This document shows positions 8,447 through 19,060 of a DNA stretch of 64,000 nucleotides, one piece after another. The stretch's first letter is position 1, and the number at the start of each line of letters is the position of its first letter. The notes below the pieces were generated by a model that was given only the letters and a program-made list of their open reading frames with translations, made no database searches and had not been told where the DNA came from. Source of the DNA: Clostridia bacterium (GTDB lineage: Bacteria > Bacillota > Clostridia > Christensenellales > Borkfalkiaceae); contig JAFSLQ010000059.1 of assembly GCA_017448355.1 (NCBI GenBank), positions 1-64,000 of the forward strand, written 5' to 3'. The position numbers and the translations under genes were made by a program.

Positions 8447-11269
8447 TTACTTATCTAATATCCTTTTTAAGAACTGCCCCGTATAACTTTCGGGTGTGTC
8501 CGCTATTTCTTCGGGCGTGCCTGTGGCAACGACAGTTCCGCCGCCGCTGCCGCCTTCAGGCCCTAAATCCACAATGTAGTCCGCAAGTTTTATTACGTCG
8601 AGATTGTGTTCGATAACTATTACGGTATTTCCTGCCTGTTGCAATCTTTTTAAAATTTTGCAAAGTTTATCCACGTCGTAAGAGTGAAGTCCCGTCGTCG
8701 GCTCGTCCAAAATGTACAGCGTTTTGCCCGTACTCCTTTTTGAAAGTTCGGTCGCGAGTTTTACCCTTTGCGCTTCGCCGCCCGAAAGCGTCGTTGACGC
8801 CTGACCGAGTTTTATATAGCCAAGTCCTACTTCCTGCAACGTCTTGATTTTGTTGTAAATACCGCTGATGTTTTGGAAAAAGTCGCACGCTTCGTCGACG
8901 GTCATATCTAGTACGTCGCTTATATTTTTACCCTTATATTTAACTTGCAAAGTCTCGCGATTATATCGCTTGCCTCCGCACGTTTCGCACGGAACGAACA
9001 TATCGGGCAAAAACTGCATTTCTATCTTTATAATGCCGTCGCCTTCACAATGTTCGCACCTGCCGCCAGAAACGTTAAAGGAAAATCTGCCCGACTTATA
9101 TCCCCGTTCTTTGGCGTCGGGTGTCGCCGCGAAAAGGTCTCTTATTGCCGCAAAAACGCCCGTATAGGTTGCGGGATTCGACCTTGGCGTTTTACCTATC
9201 GGCGACTGGTCGATAGCGATGACTTTATCGAGATATTCCGCGCCCGTAATTTCGTCCGCGTTGCCCGTCCGCATTTTTGCGCCGTTTAAGGTAGTCGCAA
9301 GCGCGGGGTACAATATTTCGTTTATAAGTGAACTTTTCCCAGACCCCGAAACGCCCGTTATCGCGGTAAAAAGCCCTATCGGGAATTTTACCGTTATGTC
9401 TTTAAGATTGTTTTGTTTTGCGCCGACTACCGTAAGCCATCTGCCGTCGGGTAAATTCCTTATAGCAGGCACTTCTATTTTGCGCCTGCCGGCAAGATAG
9501 TCGCCCGTAATGGAACGCGGTTCTTTTTCTATATCTTCGATACTTCCCGCCGCCACGACTTCGCCGCCGTGAACGCCCGCTTTCGGCCCTATGTCCACGA
9601 TAAAATCCGCCGCGCGCATAGTGTCTTCGTCGTGTTCTACGACGATAAGCGTATTCCCCAAATCGCGCAGTTTTTTAAGCGTGCCGATAAGTTTTTCGTT
9701 GTCCCGCTGGTGCAGCCCTATACTCGGTTCGTCGAGTATATAGAGTACGCCCGTCAGCCCGCTGCCTATCTGTGTTGCAAGTCTTATCCTTTGCGCTTCG
9801 CCGCCAGATAAACTCACCGCGCTGCGTGATAGCGTAAGATAGGATAGCCCAACGTCTTTAAGAAAGTTAAGTCGCGCTTTTATTTCTTTTAAGATGGGCG
9901 TAGAGATAAGCGTTTCTGTCTCTCCGAAAGAAAGTCCGTTTATAAAGTCCAGCAAGTCCGACACCGACATATCGGTAAGTTCCGAAATGTTTTTGCCGCC
10001 GATAAATACCGAAAGGGCTTCTTTTTTAAGGCGTTTGCCGTGGCAAGAAGAACACTCCGAAACGGACATATATTTTTCTATTTCCGCTTTGGTGTAGTCG
10101 GAAGTCGTTTCCCTGTATCTACGCTCTAAGTTGGGAATAATGCCTTCCCAACGCGCGTCATAACTCGTCGTAAACGTTTTTGTTTTATAGTCCATGCGTA
10201 TCTTTTCGTTGCCGCTGCCGTATAAAAGCACGTTATAAACGTCTTTCGGCAAATCTTTCACGGGTACGTCTAAACTGAACCCGTAATGCCGCGCAAGCGA
10301 CGAAAAACTCATTTCCGCCATCTTGCCTTCGCCGATATTCCAGCCGGATACCGTCATCGCACCCTGGCGAAGCGATAAGTTTTTATCCTTTACTATAAGG
10401 TTTTCGTCAACACCTTGGCGAAAGCCCAAGCCGTTGCACTCGGGACACGCGCCGAAGGGGTTATTGAACGAAAAAAGCCGCGGCTCTATCTCTTCGATAT
10501 TAGTGCCGCAGTCGGGGCAAGCGTACTTTGTCGAAAACAGTTTGCTTTCTCCGCTAGCGGTCTCTATACTGACCGTGCCGCCCGTAAGTTTTACCGCCGT
10601 TTCGATACTGTCCGCAAGTCGCTTTTCAACGCCTTCTTTAACTACTAATCTGTCGATAACGACCGATATATTGTGCTTTATATTCTTTTCAAGAGTTATT
10701 TCTTCATCAAGTGAATACACTATCCCGTCAATCTCTACTCTCGCGTACCCGCTCTTTTTAAAGCCTTCTATTTCCTTTCGGTATTCGCCTTTTTTGCCGC
10801 GAATAACGGGCGCGTTTACCAAAATTTTAGTACCGACGGGGTATTTTACCACCGCGTCGACAATGTTATCGACCGTCTGCCTTTCGATTTTTCTTCCGCA
10901 GTTAGGACAATGCGGCTCGCCGACGCGCGCAAACAAAAGTCGAAAATAATCGTAAATTTCGGTTACCGTACCTACGGTAGAACGGGGGTTATGCGAAGTC
11001 GTCTTCTGGTCTATTGAAATTGCGGGCGACAAGCCGTCTATCATATCGACGTCGGGTTTTTCCATCTGCCCCAAAAACATACGCGCGTAACTAGAAAGGC
11101 TTTCTACGTACCGCCTTTGTCCTTCGGCGTAAATGGTCTCGAAAGCAAGCGTGGATTTTCCGCTGCCCGACAGCCCCGTAAACACTACGAGTTTATCGCG
11201 CGGGATTTGCACCGATATATTTTTTAAGTTGTTGGCTCTCGCCCCTTTTACCGTCAAAAATTCTTTCAT
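8447..11269 (-). CDS. uvrA: Excinuclease ABC subunit UvrA
   Basis: A 940-aa damage-sensing ATPase of nucleotide excision repair. Two ABC modules: Walker [13 protein letters not shown] (about 28) and [12 protein letters not shown] (about 635), with signatures [12 protein letters not shown] and [12 protein letters not shown]. Zinc modules are visible as CPDCG/CPEC and [16 protein letters not shown]. The start is placed at ATG 11269 ([15 protein letters not shown], as in the family); a TTG at 11281 would add four residues. That upstream stretch matches the end of uvrB and looks like a leftover of an ancestral uvrB-uvrA junction (see findings). Confidence 0.97.
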   Translation of the reverse strand: MKEFLTVKGARANNLKNISVQIPRDKLVVFTGLSGSGKSTLAFETIYAEGQRRYVESLSSYARMFLGQMEKPDVDMIDGLSPAISIDQKTTSHNPRSTVGTVTEIYDYFRLLFARVGEPHCPNCGRKIERQTVDNIVDAVVKYPVGTKILVNAPVIRGKKGEYRKEIEGFKKSGYARVEIDGIVYSLDEEITLEKNIKHNISVVIDRLVVKEGVEKRLADSIETAVKLTGGTVSIETASGESKLFSTKYACPDCGTNIEEIEPRLFSFNNPFGACPECNGLGFRQGVDENLIVKDKNLSLRQGAMTVSGWNIGEGKMAEMSFSSLARHYGFSLDVPVKDLPKDVYNVLLYGSGNEKIRMDYKTKTFTTSYDARWEGIIPNLERRYRETTSDYTKAEIEKYMSVSECSSCHGKRLKKEALSVFIGGKNISELTDMSVSDLLDFINGLSFGETETLISTPILKEIKARLNFLKDVGLSYLTLSRSAVSLSGGEAQRIRLATQIGSGLTGVLYILDEPSIGLHQRDNEKLIGTLKKLRDLGNTLIVVEHDEDTMRAADFIVDIGPKAGVHGGEVVAAGSIEDIEKEPRSITGDYLAGRRKIEVPAIRNLPDGRWLTVVGAKQNNLKDITVKFPIGLFTAITGVSGSGKSSLINEILYPALATTLNGAKMRTGNADEITGAEYLDKVIAIDQSPIGKTPRSNPATYTGVFAAIRDLFAATPDAKERGYKSGRFSFNVSGGRCEHCEGDGIIKIEMQFLPDMFVPCETCGGKRYNRETLQVKYKGKNISDVLDMTVDEACDFFQNISGIYNKIKTLQEVGLGYIKLGQASTTLSGGEAQRVKLATELSKRSTGKTLYILDEPTTGLHSYDVDKLCKILKRLQQAGNTVIVIEHNLDVIKLADYIVDLGPEGGSGGGTVVATGTPEEIADTPESYTGQFLKRILDK

Positions 11270-11290
11270 ACCTATTTTCAAGTCCGTTTT

Positions 11291-12022
11291 TTATATTTCA
11301 CGTTCCGATTGAAACGTCTTATTCGTTTCCGACTTAATCGTATTGATTATTTTATCAAAACAAAAATCGTATTCCGAATCCGCTTTTTTTAATATAATTT
11401 CTTCGTCGTTTATCGTCAACGCCAAATCGTAATATAAAGCAGTTGCAAAACAGTTATCGCTACGCTTATAGTATATCTTTTTATATTCCGACAATTCTTC
11501 GGGATTTATTCTTTTAACGGCTTCTCCATTATCGATTATAAAAATACCGTCTTTATAAACCAACATTTTCAACGGCGCGACAAAACTCAAAATCGCCCCT
11601 ATAATGGTTAAAACGACCGAACCCGCGCGGAAAACCCAAAACCACAAAGAATTAAAACACGGTAAAGGGAAAAAGATTAGCCACGCGGTATAAATCGAAA
11701 GCAAGCCGAATATAAACAAAAGATTACCCGACACGGTTCTTCTTTTAACAAGAACCGCGACTTTACCTTTTTTCGCGATTTTTTTTACTTTATTAACTTT
11801 ATTCTTTTTTTCCTGTCCGATTATCTTTGAAAAATTCCCGAAAAACGATATAAGCCAAAAAACGCCGAAAATTGCAACCCCTACGCCTATCGCGCCGTTT
11901 ACGGCGTCGGAAATCGTATAGTTTTTATTTAAATTTATCATCAGGGCAGGCGTACCGAAAATTACCGTAAAGCCGATAAACAAATAAAAAAACAATTTGT
12001 GTTTTATCAAAACTTTTTTCAT
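11291..12022 (-). CDS. Uncharacterised multi-pass membrane protein inserted between uvrB and uvrA
   Basis: A 243-aa protein not recognised. It shows hydrophobic segments at about residues 10-30, 43-62, 99-118 and 130-152, a lysine-rich cytoplasmic loop (about 70-95), and a C-terminal soluble region (about 155-243) with alternating strands that could be a PH-like or membrane-anchored beta domain. It starts 2 nt after the uvrB stop. Codon choice is richer in A/T than in the flanking uvr genes. The 16-nt sequence around its start is duplicated at the start of uvrA, pointing to insertion into a uvrB-uvrA pair. Confidence 0.8.
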   Translation of the reverse strand: MKKVLIKHKLFFYLFIGFTVIFGTPALMINLNKNYTISDAVNGAIGVGVAIFGVFWLISFFGNFSKIIGQEKKNKVNKVKKIAKKGKVAVLVKRRTVSGNLLFIFGLLSIYTAWLIFFPLPCFNSLWFWVFRAGSVVLTIIGAILSFVAPLKMLVYKDGIFIIDNGEAVKRINPEELSEYKKIYYKRSDNCFATALYYDLALTINDEEIILKKADSEYDFCFDKIINTIKSETNKTFQSEREI

Positions 12023-12024
12023 AC

Positions 12025-13986
12025 CTATTTTCTCAATTTAAGTTTAAGTTTAGCAATCGTGTCGCGTATCTCAATGCACTTTTCAAAGTCGAGATTATTC
12101 GACGCGATTTTCATAAGCGCCTTTAACTTCTCTATCTCGGCGGGAATATCCCCTTTCTTTACTTCCTTAGTCCTGTCCGCTTTTTTGGTTATTTCAAGCG
12201 TGTTGACGACGTCTTTTACTATGGTTTTAGGGGTAATTCCGTGCGCCTTATTATATTCGTCCTGAATACTGCGGCGGCGAACGGTTTCGTCTATTGCGCG
12301 GCGCATACTGCCCGTAATTACATCAGCATACATTATAACCCTGCCTTCCGCGTTTCGCGCAGCCCTGCCTATCGTCTGAATAAGCGCGGTGTCGCTCCGT
12401 AAAAAACCTTCTTTATCAGCGTCAAGTATCGCGACGAGTTTCACTTCGGGAAGGTCTAGCCCTTCGCGTAAAAGATTTATGCCGCACAACACGTCGAACT
12501 CGCCCGCACGAAGTCCGTCCACTATCTCTATACGCTCCATCGTGTCGATGTCGCTATGCATATAGCGGACTTTTACGCCGCGCTCTTTTAAGTATTCCGA
12601 AAGGCTTTCCGCCATTTTTTTGGTCAGCGCGGTTATAAGCACGCGCCCGCCCGATTCTACCGTTTTATGAATTTCAATAAGCAAGTCGTCTATCTGGTTT
12701 TTGGTTGGGCGCACGAAAATTTCGGGGTCAAGTAGTCCCGTAGGACGGATAAGTTGCTCCACAATCTGCCCCGCTTGTCCCTTTTCGTAAGGCGCGGGGG
12801 TTGCCGAAACGCATATCATTTGCCCCACGCGTTCGTCGAACTCGTTAAAGGTTAACGGGCGGTTATCGAACGCCGCTTTTAAGCGAAACCCGTAATCTAC
12901 AAGCGCGGTCTTTCTCGACCTGTCGCCGTTATACATCGCGCCGATTTGCGGAATAGTCATATGCGATTCGTCGATAAAAACTATAAAATCTTTCGGAAAA
13001 TAATCGAGAAGAGTAAACGGCGGCTCGCCGACGCTTCTTCCGTCAAAATATCGGCTGTAATTTTCTATCCCCTTACAAAAGCCGATTTCCTTTATCATTT
13101 CTATATCGTAATTCGTGCGTTGCTGTAACCTTTGCGCTTCGATAAGTTTGCCGCTTTCCTTAAAAAAGCGCACTTCGTCTTCCTTGTCGCGCTCTATCGC
13201 AAAAATCGCGCTATCAAGTTTATCCGTGCCGACGGCGTAGTGACTTGCGGGAAAAATTACCGCGTGTTTCAATTCCGAAATCGCGTGCCCCGAAACGTAT
13301 TCCACTTCGCTTATTTTGTCCACGGTATCGCCGAAAAATTCCACGCGCACAAAAATTTCCGTATTCGCGGCGGGGAAAATATCCACCGTGTCGCCGCGCG
13401 CGCGGAAGGTCGAACGCGTAAAGTCTATATCGTTTCTCGCGTACTGAATACCGACGAGTTTTCGCATAAGTTCGTCGCGGTCAAGATTATCGTTCGGGCG
13501 GATAGAAACCGCCAAACGGTAATACTCTTCGGGTGCGCCGAGTCCGTAAATACAGGAAACCGACGCCACGACGATGGTATCCGAACGCTCGGCAAGCGAA
13601 CAGGTCGCCGAGTGCCGAAGTTTATCAATTTCGTCGTTTATCGCAAGGTCTTTTTCTATATAGGTATCCGTACTCGGAATATACGCTTCCGGCTGGTAAT
13701 AGTCGTAGTAACTGACAAAAAATTCCACGCGGTTATGCGGGAAAAAGGCGCGAAACTCGTTGCAAAGTTGCGCCGCCAAAGTTTTATTGTGCGCGATAAC
13801 GAGTGCGGGACGATTTACGTTCGCGATGACGTTCGCCATCGTAAACGTTTTGCCCGAACCCGTAACGCCCAAAAGCACCTGCGTGCGCAAGCCGTCGTTA
13901 ATACCTTCGGTCAACAGTCTTATTGCTTCCGGTTGGTCGCCCGTCGGCTTGAATTTAGATTGTAGTTGAAACTTTCTTTTTTCCAT
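12025..13986 (-). CDS. uvrB: Excinuclease ABC subunit UvrB
   Basis: A 653-aa helicase-like core of nucleotide excision repair. Walker [15 protein letters not shown] (about 40-53), the DNA-clamping beta-hairpin [20 protein letters not shown] (about 92-111), and a DEAD-like box D-E-S-H (about 338) are visible. Helicase motif VI is [12 protein letters not shown], and a C-terminal UVR motif for UvrC binding ends the protein ([20 protein letters not shown]). It precedes the inserted membrane gene and uvrA in the same direction. Confidence 0.97.
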   Translation of the reverse strand: MEKRKFQLQSKFKPTGDQPEAIRLLTEGINDGLRTQVLLGVTGSGKTFTMANVIANVNRPALVIAHNKTLAAQLCNEFRAFFPHNRVEFFVSYYDYYQPEAYIPSTDTYIEKDLAINDEIDKLRHSATCSLAERSDTIVVASVSCIYGLGAPEEYYRLAVSIRPNDNLDRDELMRKLVGIQYARNDIDFTRSTFRARGDTVDIFPAANTEIFVRVEFFGDTVDKISEVEYVSGHAISELKHAVIFPASHYAVGTDKLDSAIFAIERDKEDEVRFFKESGKLIEAQRLQQRTNYDIEMIKEIGFCKGIENYSRYFDGRSVGEPPFTLLDYFPKDFIVFIDESHMTIPQIGAMYNGDRSRKTALVDYGFRLKAAFDNRPLTFNEFDERVGQMICVSATPAPYEKGQAGQIVEQLIRPTGLLDPEIFVRPTKNQIDDLLIEIHKTVESGGRVLITALTKKMAESLSEYLKERGVKVRYMHSDIDTMERIEIVDGLRAGEFDVLCGINLLREGLDLPEVKLVAILDADKEGFLRSDTALIQTIGRAARNAEGRVIMYADVITGSMRRAIDETVRRRSIQDEYNKAHGITPKTIVKDVVNTLEITKKADRTKEVKKGDIPAEIEKLKALMKIASNNLDFEKCIEIRDTIAKLKLKLRK

Positions 13987-13994
13987 AATTTTAT

Positions 13995-14963
13995 TTACGC
14001 GGCGGATTTTAGAGTTATTTCTCCGTTTTCGTCCACTAAAACCGACACCGTGCCGTACTCGCTGGTAGTGTAAATTTTACAATCGGGGCTTACTTCTACT
14101 ATGCGGGAAAGCGTTTCCGTATTCGGGTGTCCGTGAATATTGCCGCCGCCAACTGAAATAACCGCGTTTTGCGGCATTAATGCCTTTAAAAATTTCTCAC
14201 CGCTACCGTCTTCCGCCCCGTGATGCGAAACTTTTAAAAAATCCACGTCGGATAAGTTTATATCGTGATTAAGGTATCTTTTTATGATTCCCGTCTGAAC
14301 GTTATCCAGCGCGACTTTTTCCTGCGTAAATCCCGCGTCGCCCGTAAACACGAATTTTACGCACTTATACTCTAAATAAATTATGGGCGAAAGGTTGTTT
14401 ATTTCCTGTTCGGAAGGATTAGGCGTAGAATTTATTGCCGTGTACGCGCTGTCCGTAGTGCCTTTTGCGTTGGGCGACAAAAACACGGCGTAATAATCTT
14501 CGCCCGAAATTACTTTCCCCGTTTCCGAAATCCGACCTATATTTTTATCCTTGATTTTAAGGTATGCGTCATAATACTCGCCGAAATTTTCAGGTTCAAC
14601 CATGTCCGGAATATACGCCGTTTTTACCGCGTAATTATCTAAAACCGCCGCGGCGTTTCCCACGTGGTCGCCGTCGGGGTGGGTTAAAACCAAGTAGTCA
14701 AGCACGTCTTTTGCGTAAGCGTTCAAATACTGCGATAAAATCTTAAAATTTTTATTGCTTTTTTCGCCGCAGTCGATAAGCATCGTTTTACCGTCGCCGA
14801 AATTAATAAAGATTGCGTCGCCTTCGCCCACGTCCAGAAAGTTCACCGAAAAGCCTTCGTAAACATTAAAATCGTCCGTTTTTACGCAAGCAGTCATACT
14901 TAAACAGCAAAACAACATAAAAGCAAGCGCGATAATCTGTACGCGCCTTAAAACGCCGTTCAT
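13995..14963 (-). CDS. Metallo-beta-lactamase-fold lipoprotein, ComEC C-terminal-like
   Basis: A 322-aa exported protein. The N-terminal signal ends in a lipobox L-S-M-T-A-C (C at about 26). The MBL motif [10 protein letters not shown] (about 95-104) carries the metal ligands, with further ligands in [10 protein letters not shown] and [24 protein letters not shown] at the N-terminus is the hallmark of the ComEC/Rec2-associated MBL subfamily. Possible roles are an extracellular nuclease or phosphodiesterase; which one is unknown. It overlaps the preceding patatin gene by 4 nt and sits 8 nt ahead of uvrB, so a shared transcript is likely. Confidence 0.85.
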   Translation of the reverse strand: MNGVLRRVQIIALAFMLFCCLSMTACVKTDDFNVYEGFSVNFLDVGEGDAIFINFGDGKTMLIDCGEKSNKNFKILSQYLNAYAKDVLDYLVLTHPDGDHVGNAAAVLDNYAVKTAYIPDMVEPENFGEYYDAYLKIKDKNIGRISETGKVISGEDYYAVFLSPNAKGTTDSAYTAINSTPNPSEQEINNLSPIIYLEYKCVKFVFTGDAGFTQEKVALDNVQTGIIKRYLNHDINLSDVDFLKVSHHGAEDGSGEKFLKALMPQNAVISVGGGNIHGHPNTETLSRIVEVSPDCKIYTTSEYGTVSVLVDENGEITLKSAA

Positions 14964-15793
14964 TTTTTGACCTTTATGCCTTTTTTGAGTTTAGCGGCGA
15001 TAATTTTCGCCTTAATTTCAGGCATATGTTTTAACGCTTCGGCGTAGCCTATATCGAACATTTCGTGCCCTGCGGCAAAAGAAACGGACTTATAAGCGGT
15101 AAGGTCGGGGTGCAACATAACGTCGGAGTTATCGTAGCCCTTTTTATACGGTTCTTCAACGCCGCCTTTAAATTCGGGAAAGATAAGCGACAATAGTCCG
15201 CCGCCGTTTTTAACGTGTGAAGAAAGGTCTATGCTCACTATAAAATCCGCGCCCATTTCCTTTACGGTGTCTGCGGGTACGGAATTCATAAACGCCCCGT
15301 CGATATACTTTACTCCGTCGATTATAACGGGTTTAAAAAACGGCGGGTAGGATGAAGACGCGCACAGTGCCTTTGCCACGTTTCCGCTTTTAAATACGTG
15401 TTCTTTGCACGTATCGAGTTCGGTTGCAATCGCGCGGAAGGGCTTTTTAAGTTCTTCGATATTAAGGCTGCCTATCGTGCGGTCTATTACGTTGAACAGC
15501 CCCAGCGTATCCATTTTTATCATAAACAGATTTTTTATATCGGAAACGTTGACGTTTTTAAGAAGTTCCGCGCAATCGGTAGCCGAATACCCCGCGGCAT
15601 AAAACGCGCCGATGATACTGCCGATACTCGTTCCGGCAACGATGTCAAACTCTATACCGTGCTGTTCGAAACAATACAGCGCGCCGAGTTCGGCATAGCC
15701 TTTCGCCCCGCCCGAACCTAGCGCTAAACCCAACTTAAAGGTAGGTGCGGGTTTTCTTTTAAATAACGATTTTAATTTTCCCCAAAAACTCAT
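14960..15793 (-). CDS. Patatin-like phospholipase (RssA/NTE family)
   Basis: A 277-aa serine hydrolase without signal peptide. An oxyanion loop G-S-G-G-A-K-G-Y (about 27-34), the nucleophile elbow G-T-S-I-G (serine at about 59) and the catalytic dyad aspartate in D-G-A-F (about 168) are all present. Members hydrolyse lipid acyl esters; the substrate here is unknown. Overlaps its neighbours by 4 nt on both sides (ATGA junctions), so it forms a tight trio with the export-like membrane protein upstream and the MBL lipoprotein downstream. Confidence 0.9.
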   Translation of the reverse strand: MSFWGKLKSLFKRKPAPTFKLGLALGSGGAKGYAELGALYCFEQHGIEFDIVAGTSIGSIIGAFYAAGYSATDCAELLKNVNVSDIKNLFMIKMDTLGLFNVIDRTIGSLNIEELKKPFRAIATELDTCKEHVFKSGNVAKALCASSSYPPFFKPVIIDGVKYIDGAFMNSVPADTVKEMGADFIVSIDLSSHVKNGGGLLSLIFPEFKGGVEEPYKKGYDNSDVMLHPDLTAYKSVSFAAGHEMFDIGYAEALKHMPEIKAKIIAAKLKKGIKVKK

Positions 15794-16425
15794 TTATCTT
15801 CCGCCAAAGGTTTTTTCTTGCGTAAAATTTTAATAAGCACGACAACGAAGAGTACCGCCGCGAGCACAAGCAAACCGTACAAAACGTAGTCGAGTATTTT
15901 AATATTGCCGAAACCAACTAAAATTATTTCCGCTAAAACAGAAATTAGAGTACCCGCGATAAAATTGCCTATAACGACGGGAAGAACGGCGTCTTTAAAT
16001 TTAAGCCCCAAGAACACCGCCACGGCAGTACCCGTCCACACCCCCGTCATAGGAAGCGGAATAGCCACGAAAATAAACGTGCCGAGAAGTTTATAAAATT
16101 TTTCGGTATGCGCTTTTTTGCCGTTTTTTGCGGCGGTTTCAAGCGCGTCCGCCGCTTTATCTTTAAAGTAAAGTTCTATTTTATCTGCAAAGGTTTTAAA
16201 CCATTTGATTTTTTTCAATAGGCTAAGTATAGGCACAAGTAAAAAGAATACGGGAATAAACGCAATCGTCGAACCGAGATACGAAAGCGCGAAACTTTCA
16301 AAAAAGGTAAGAGAAACGCCGCGCGCGAAAATTATGCCGCCTTTAAGTTCTATAAGCGGAATAAACGACAGAATTGCCGTCGCTAATTTATCGTTGCCGA
16401 TAAGATTTTGTATGAACTGTACCAT
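15790..16425 (-). CDS. Putative small multidrug export protein (Sm_multidrug_ex family)
   Basis: A 211-aa membrane protein with about five hydrophobic segments. The N-terminal P-L-I-E-L-K-G-G-I motif (about 22-30) and the central P-L-P-M-T-G-V-W-T-G motif (about 122-131) are characteristic of the family often annotated as small multidrug export protein. The transport function is not experimentally firm for the family. First gene of the run with the patatin and MBL genes. Divergent from ttcA with only 53 nt between starts. Confidence 0.8.
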   Translation of the reverse strand: MVQFIQNLIGNDKLATAILSFIPLIELKGGIIFARGVSLTFFESFALSYLGSTIAFIPVFFLLVPILSLLKKIKWFKTFADKIELYFKDKAADALETAAKNGKKAHTEKFYKLLGTFIFVAIPLPMTGVWTGTAVAVFLGLKFKDAVLPVVIGNFIAGTLISVLAEIILVGFGNIKILDYVLYGLLVLAAVLFVVVLIKILRKKKPLAEDK

Positions 16426-16443
16426 AATTGCCCCTAAAAATAA

Positions 16444-16472
16444 TTGTGTTTTTACGTCTTTTGCTGTAAAAT
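16444..16472 (+). promoter_or_regulatory. Promoter of ttcA placing +1 on the start codon
   Basis: TTGTGT (16444-16449), 17-bp spacer, TAAAAT (16467-16472). The expected transcription start, 7 nt beyond, is the A of the ttcA ATG at 16479, predicting a leaderless mRNA. Confidence 0.5.
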
Positions 16473-16478
16473 ACCTGT

Positions 16479-17225
16479 ATGACTACTCAAAAAATGCTTT
16501 CCGTTATGCGCAAAGGCATAACCGAATATAAGATGATAAAGGACGGCGATAAAATCGCGGTCGGGGTGTCGGGCGGCAAAGATTCAGTCGCGCTTTTGAA
16601 AATTCTTGCCGAATACAAGAAGTTTTCGCCCGAAAAATTCGACCTTATAGCCATTTCCGTCGACCTTGATTTTACGGGTGCGAAAACGGATTTTAACGCG
16701 CTTAAAAATTTTTGCGCCGAACTCAATGTCCCGTATATTGTTGAAAAAACCGATATAGGCAAAATCGTGTTCGACGTAAGGAAAGAAAAAAGCCCTTGCG
16801 CGCTTTGCTCCAAAATGCGAAAGGGCGCGCTGTACGACGTCGCCGTCAAAAACGGTTGCAACAAAGTGGCATTAGGGCATCACGCCGACGATTTAACCGA
16901 TACGTTTTTACTCTCTTTATTCTATGAAGGGCGGCTTTCCACCTTTGCCCCGAAAAGTTATCTCGACCGCACGGGACTTACGCTTATACGCCCCTTCATT
17001 TTAATGCGCGAAGCGGATATAATTTCCTACGCAAAAGATTTACCCGTAGTAAAAAGCCCTTGCCCCGCCAACAAAAAAACGCAAAGGGAATTTGTTAAAC
17101 AAGCCGTGCGCGAGATAGCAAAGACCGTACCGAACGTCCGCGAAATGGCGTTTACCGCCATAACTCACCCCGAAAGATACAACCTTTTCGATAAGTTCCG
17201 AAAAGAAATAGACAAAATATTGTAA
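16479..17225 (+). CDS. ttcA: TtcA-type tRNA thiolation ATPase (PP-loop, 2-thiocytidine family)
   Basis: A 248-aa N-type ATP pyrophosphatase. PP-loop GVSGGKDSVALL (about 28-39). A CALC pair (about 108-111) and a later CP motif (SPCPANKK, about 196) are the cysteines expected for Fe-S-dependent tRNA thiolation. LGHHADDLTDTFLLS is the second family motif. This suits TtcA (s2C32 of tRNA) or a close TtcA-like paralogue rather than TilS. No Shine-Dalgarno precedes the ATG, and the promoter puts +1 on the ATG. One of the few plus-strand genes here; convergent with glnS through a shared terminator. Confidence 0.85.
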   Translation: MTTQKMLSVMRKGITEYKMIKDGDKIAVGVSGGKDSVALLKILAEYKKFSPEKFDLIAISVDLDFTGAKTDFNALKNFCAELNVPYIVEKTDIGKIVFDVRKEKSPCALCSKMRKGALYDVAVKNGCNKVALGHHADDLTDTFLLSLFYEGRLSTFAPKSYLDRTGLTLIRPFILMREADIISYAKDLPVVKSPCPANKKTQREFVKQAVREIAKTVPNVREMAFTAITHPERYNLFDKFRKEIDKIL

Positions 17226-17237
17226 ACTTTATTTTAG

Positions 17238-17263
17238 CCGCCGCGCAAAATTTAGCGCGGCGG
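17238..17263 (+). terminator. Bidirectional terminator between ttcA and glnS
   Basis: CCGCCGCGC (17238-17246) and GCGCGGCGG (17255-17263) form a 9-bp stem with an AT-rich loop, followed by ACGTTTTTT on the plus strand. It ends the convergent ttcA and glnS transcripts. Confidence 0.85.
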
Positions 17264-17270
17264 ACGTTTT

Positions 17271-18911
17271 TTATTTATTGAAATTATCTTTTAAGGACAC
17301 TATTTCACTTACAACCGTCTTGCCCTTAACTGTTAAAAGTTTAAAGTAGCCCGTACGCAAAAGTTGATAAGGTATATCGCCGTTTTTAATAGCGTACGGC
17401 TCTACCTTGCCGTTAAAAATTTTAACGCTGTCTTTATTCATACGCTCGGAAAAATCCTGCCCCGCATACTCTTCGTTGTTTAGTAAATAACCGTATTTAC
17501 GAATTTCAATGTCCACGCAATCCGCCGCGTTCACCCATTGAATAACGCCTTTAACCTTTATCCCCGAAGTATCGTTTCCGCTTCTCGATTCGGGCACGTA
17601 CGAACATAAAATTTCAATCGGCTCGCCGTTTTCGTCGGTTATAACTTCGTCGCACTTAACAATGTACGCCGACTTTAATCTGACGTACCCGTCTTTTTTA
17701 AGACGGAAATATTTTGGCGGGGGACAAAGCGAAAAGTCGTCCGCGTCGATATATATATGCTTTGAAAACGTGATTTTTCTCGTGCGCTTTTCTTCTTCGT
17801 TCGGGTTAATGTCGAAATCGACTTCTTCCGTTTGACCTTCGGGATAATTAGTGATTGTAAGTTTAAGGGGTTTAAGTACGCCCATAGCCCTTTCGGCGTT
17901 AGCGTTTAAATATTCTCTGATACACGCTTCTAAATAGGATATTTGCACTTCGGAATTAGACTTCGCTATCCCTATCCTTGCGCAGAAATCTTTAAGCGCT
18001 TCCGCAGGCACGCCGCGGTTTCTCAGTCCCGTTAAAGTCGGCATACGCGGGTCGTCCCACCCGTCGACAGAACCGTCTTCCACGAGTTTTTTAAGATACC
18101 TTTTACTCATTACAAGGTTAGTAACGTTAAGCCTTGCAAACTCTATCTGGCGGGGCTTAGGATTAAATCCAAGCGTTATCCCCACCCAGTCGTAAAGCGG
18201 ACGGTGGTCTTCAAATTCCAACGTGCATAAAGAGTGCGTTACGCCCTGCAAATAGTCGCAGATAGGATGCGCAAAGTCGTACATCGGATAAATGCACCAC
18301 TTATCCCCCGTACGGTAATGCGTTTCGCGTAAAATTCTGTAAATAACGGGGTCGCGCATATTGATGTTGGGGCTTGCCATATCAATCTTCGCGCGAAGGC
18401 ACTTGCTGCCGTCGGGATAAAGTCCCGCTTTCATTTCGCGGAATAACTTTAAGTTTTCTTCTATACTGCGGTTACGGTAAGGACTTTCCTTACCCGCTTC
18501 CGTAAGCGTGCCGCGGTTTGCCGAAATCTCTTCGGGCGTCATATCGCACACGAAGGCGTTGCCGAGCATAATTTCCTGTTCCGCAAACTCGTAAATTTTA
18601 TCGTAAAAATCCGACGCATGCGTTACTTTATCGTACTGAAAGCCAAGCCACTCGATATCCTTTTTTATCGCTTCTTCGTACTCTTCCTTTTCCTTCGACG
18701 GATTAGTGTCGTCTAAAAACAGATTGCACTTGCCGTTATACTTTTCCTTGACGCCGAAGTTAAGGCACAAAGATTTTGCGTGCCCTATGTGCAGGTATCC
18801 GTTGGGTTCGGGCGGGAAACGCGTCTGAACGCAGTCCACCTTGCCGCTAGAAAGTTCGTCGTTGATGATTTGTTCTATAAAATTATTCGCTTCTGGTAAA
18901 TTTATTGACAT
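17271..18911 (-). CDS. glnS: Glutaminyl-tRNA synthetase GlnRS
   Basis: A 546-aa class I synthetase charging tRNA-Gln. HIGH motif PNGYLHIGHAKS (about 33-44) and KMSKS equivalent V-M-S-K-R (about 262-266) are present, and residues after about 340 form the beta-barrel anticodon-binding domains. Discriminating family features such as FARLNVTNLVMSKR and W-D-D-P-R-M-P-T-L-T-G-L-R-R-like segments mark GlnRS rather than GluRS. A direct GlnRS is less common in Clostridia than the GatCAB route, so this may be an acquired gene or supplement it. Confidence 0.95.
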   Translation of the reverse strand: MSINLPEANNFIEQIINDELSSGKVDCVQTRFPPEPNGYLHIGHAKSLCLNFGVKEKYNGKCNLFLDDTNPSKEKEEYEEAIKKDIEWLGFQYDKVTHASDFYDKIYEFAEQEIMLGNAFVCDMTPEEISANRGTLTEAGKESPYRNRSIEENLKLFREMKAGLYPDGSKCLRAKIDMASPNINMRDPVIYRILRETHYRTGDKWCIYPMYDFAHPICDYLQGVTHSLCTLEFEDHRPLYDWVGITLGFNPKPRQIEFARLNVTNLVMSKRYLKKLVEDGSVDGWDDPRMPTLTGLRNRGVPAEALKDFCARIGIAKSNSEVQISYLEACIREYLNANAERAMGVLKPLKLTITNYPEGQTEEVDFDINPNEEEKRTRKITFSKHIYIDADDFSLCPPPKYFRLKKDGYVRLKSAYIVKCDEVITDENGEPIEILCSYVPESRSGNDTSGIKVKGVIQWVNAADCVDIEIRKYGYLLNNEEYAGQDFSERMNKDSVKIFNGKVEPYAIKNGDIPYQLLRTGYFKLLTVKGKTVVSEIVSLKDNFNK

Positions 18912-18978
18912 AGTAAATACATTTTAGCACATTTTTTTAAAATACAAAAGCAAATTATAAAATAACTTTAAAAAAATA

Positions 18979-19006
18979 AAAACGCTATCGTTGATGGTTG
19001 CGTTTT
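18979..19006 (-). terminator. Terminator-like hairpin downstream of the toxin-antitoxin pair
   Basis: AAAACGC (18979-18985) and GCGTTTT (19000-19006) form a stem with A-rich and T-rich flanks, so it can act in either direction. It shares the leader AAAAAATAAAAACGCTA with the hairpin at 19730-19757 on the other side of the toxin-antitoxin genes. Confidence 0.6.
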
Positions 19007-19060
19007 TTGTTTTTACTCGGACAAATTTGCCCCGCCACGATTTTACTTGTTAGAGATTTA

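Noticed and set aside
10323..10949. Plus-strand open frame of 208 aa opposite uvrA
   Set aside because: Antisense shadow of conserved uvrA coding sequence; no SD or promoter, serine/proline-rich composition.
13132..13965. Long plus-strand open frame (277 aa) opposite uvrB
   Set aside because: It is the antisense shadow of a well-conserved gene, with arginine-rich composition typical of such shadows.
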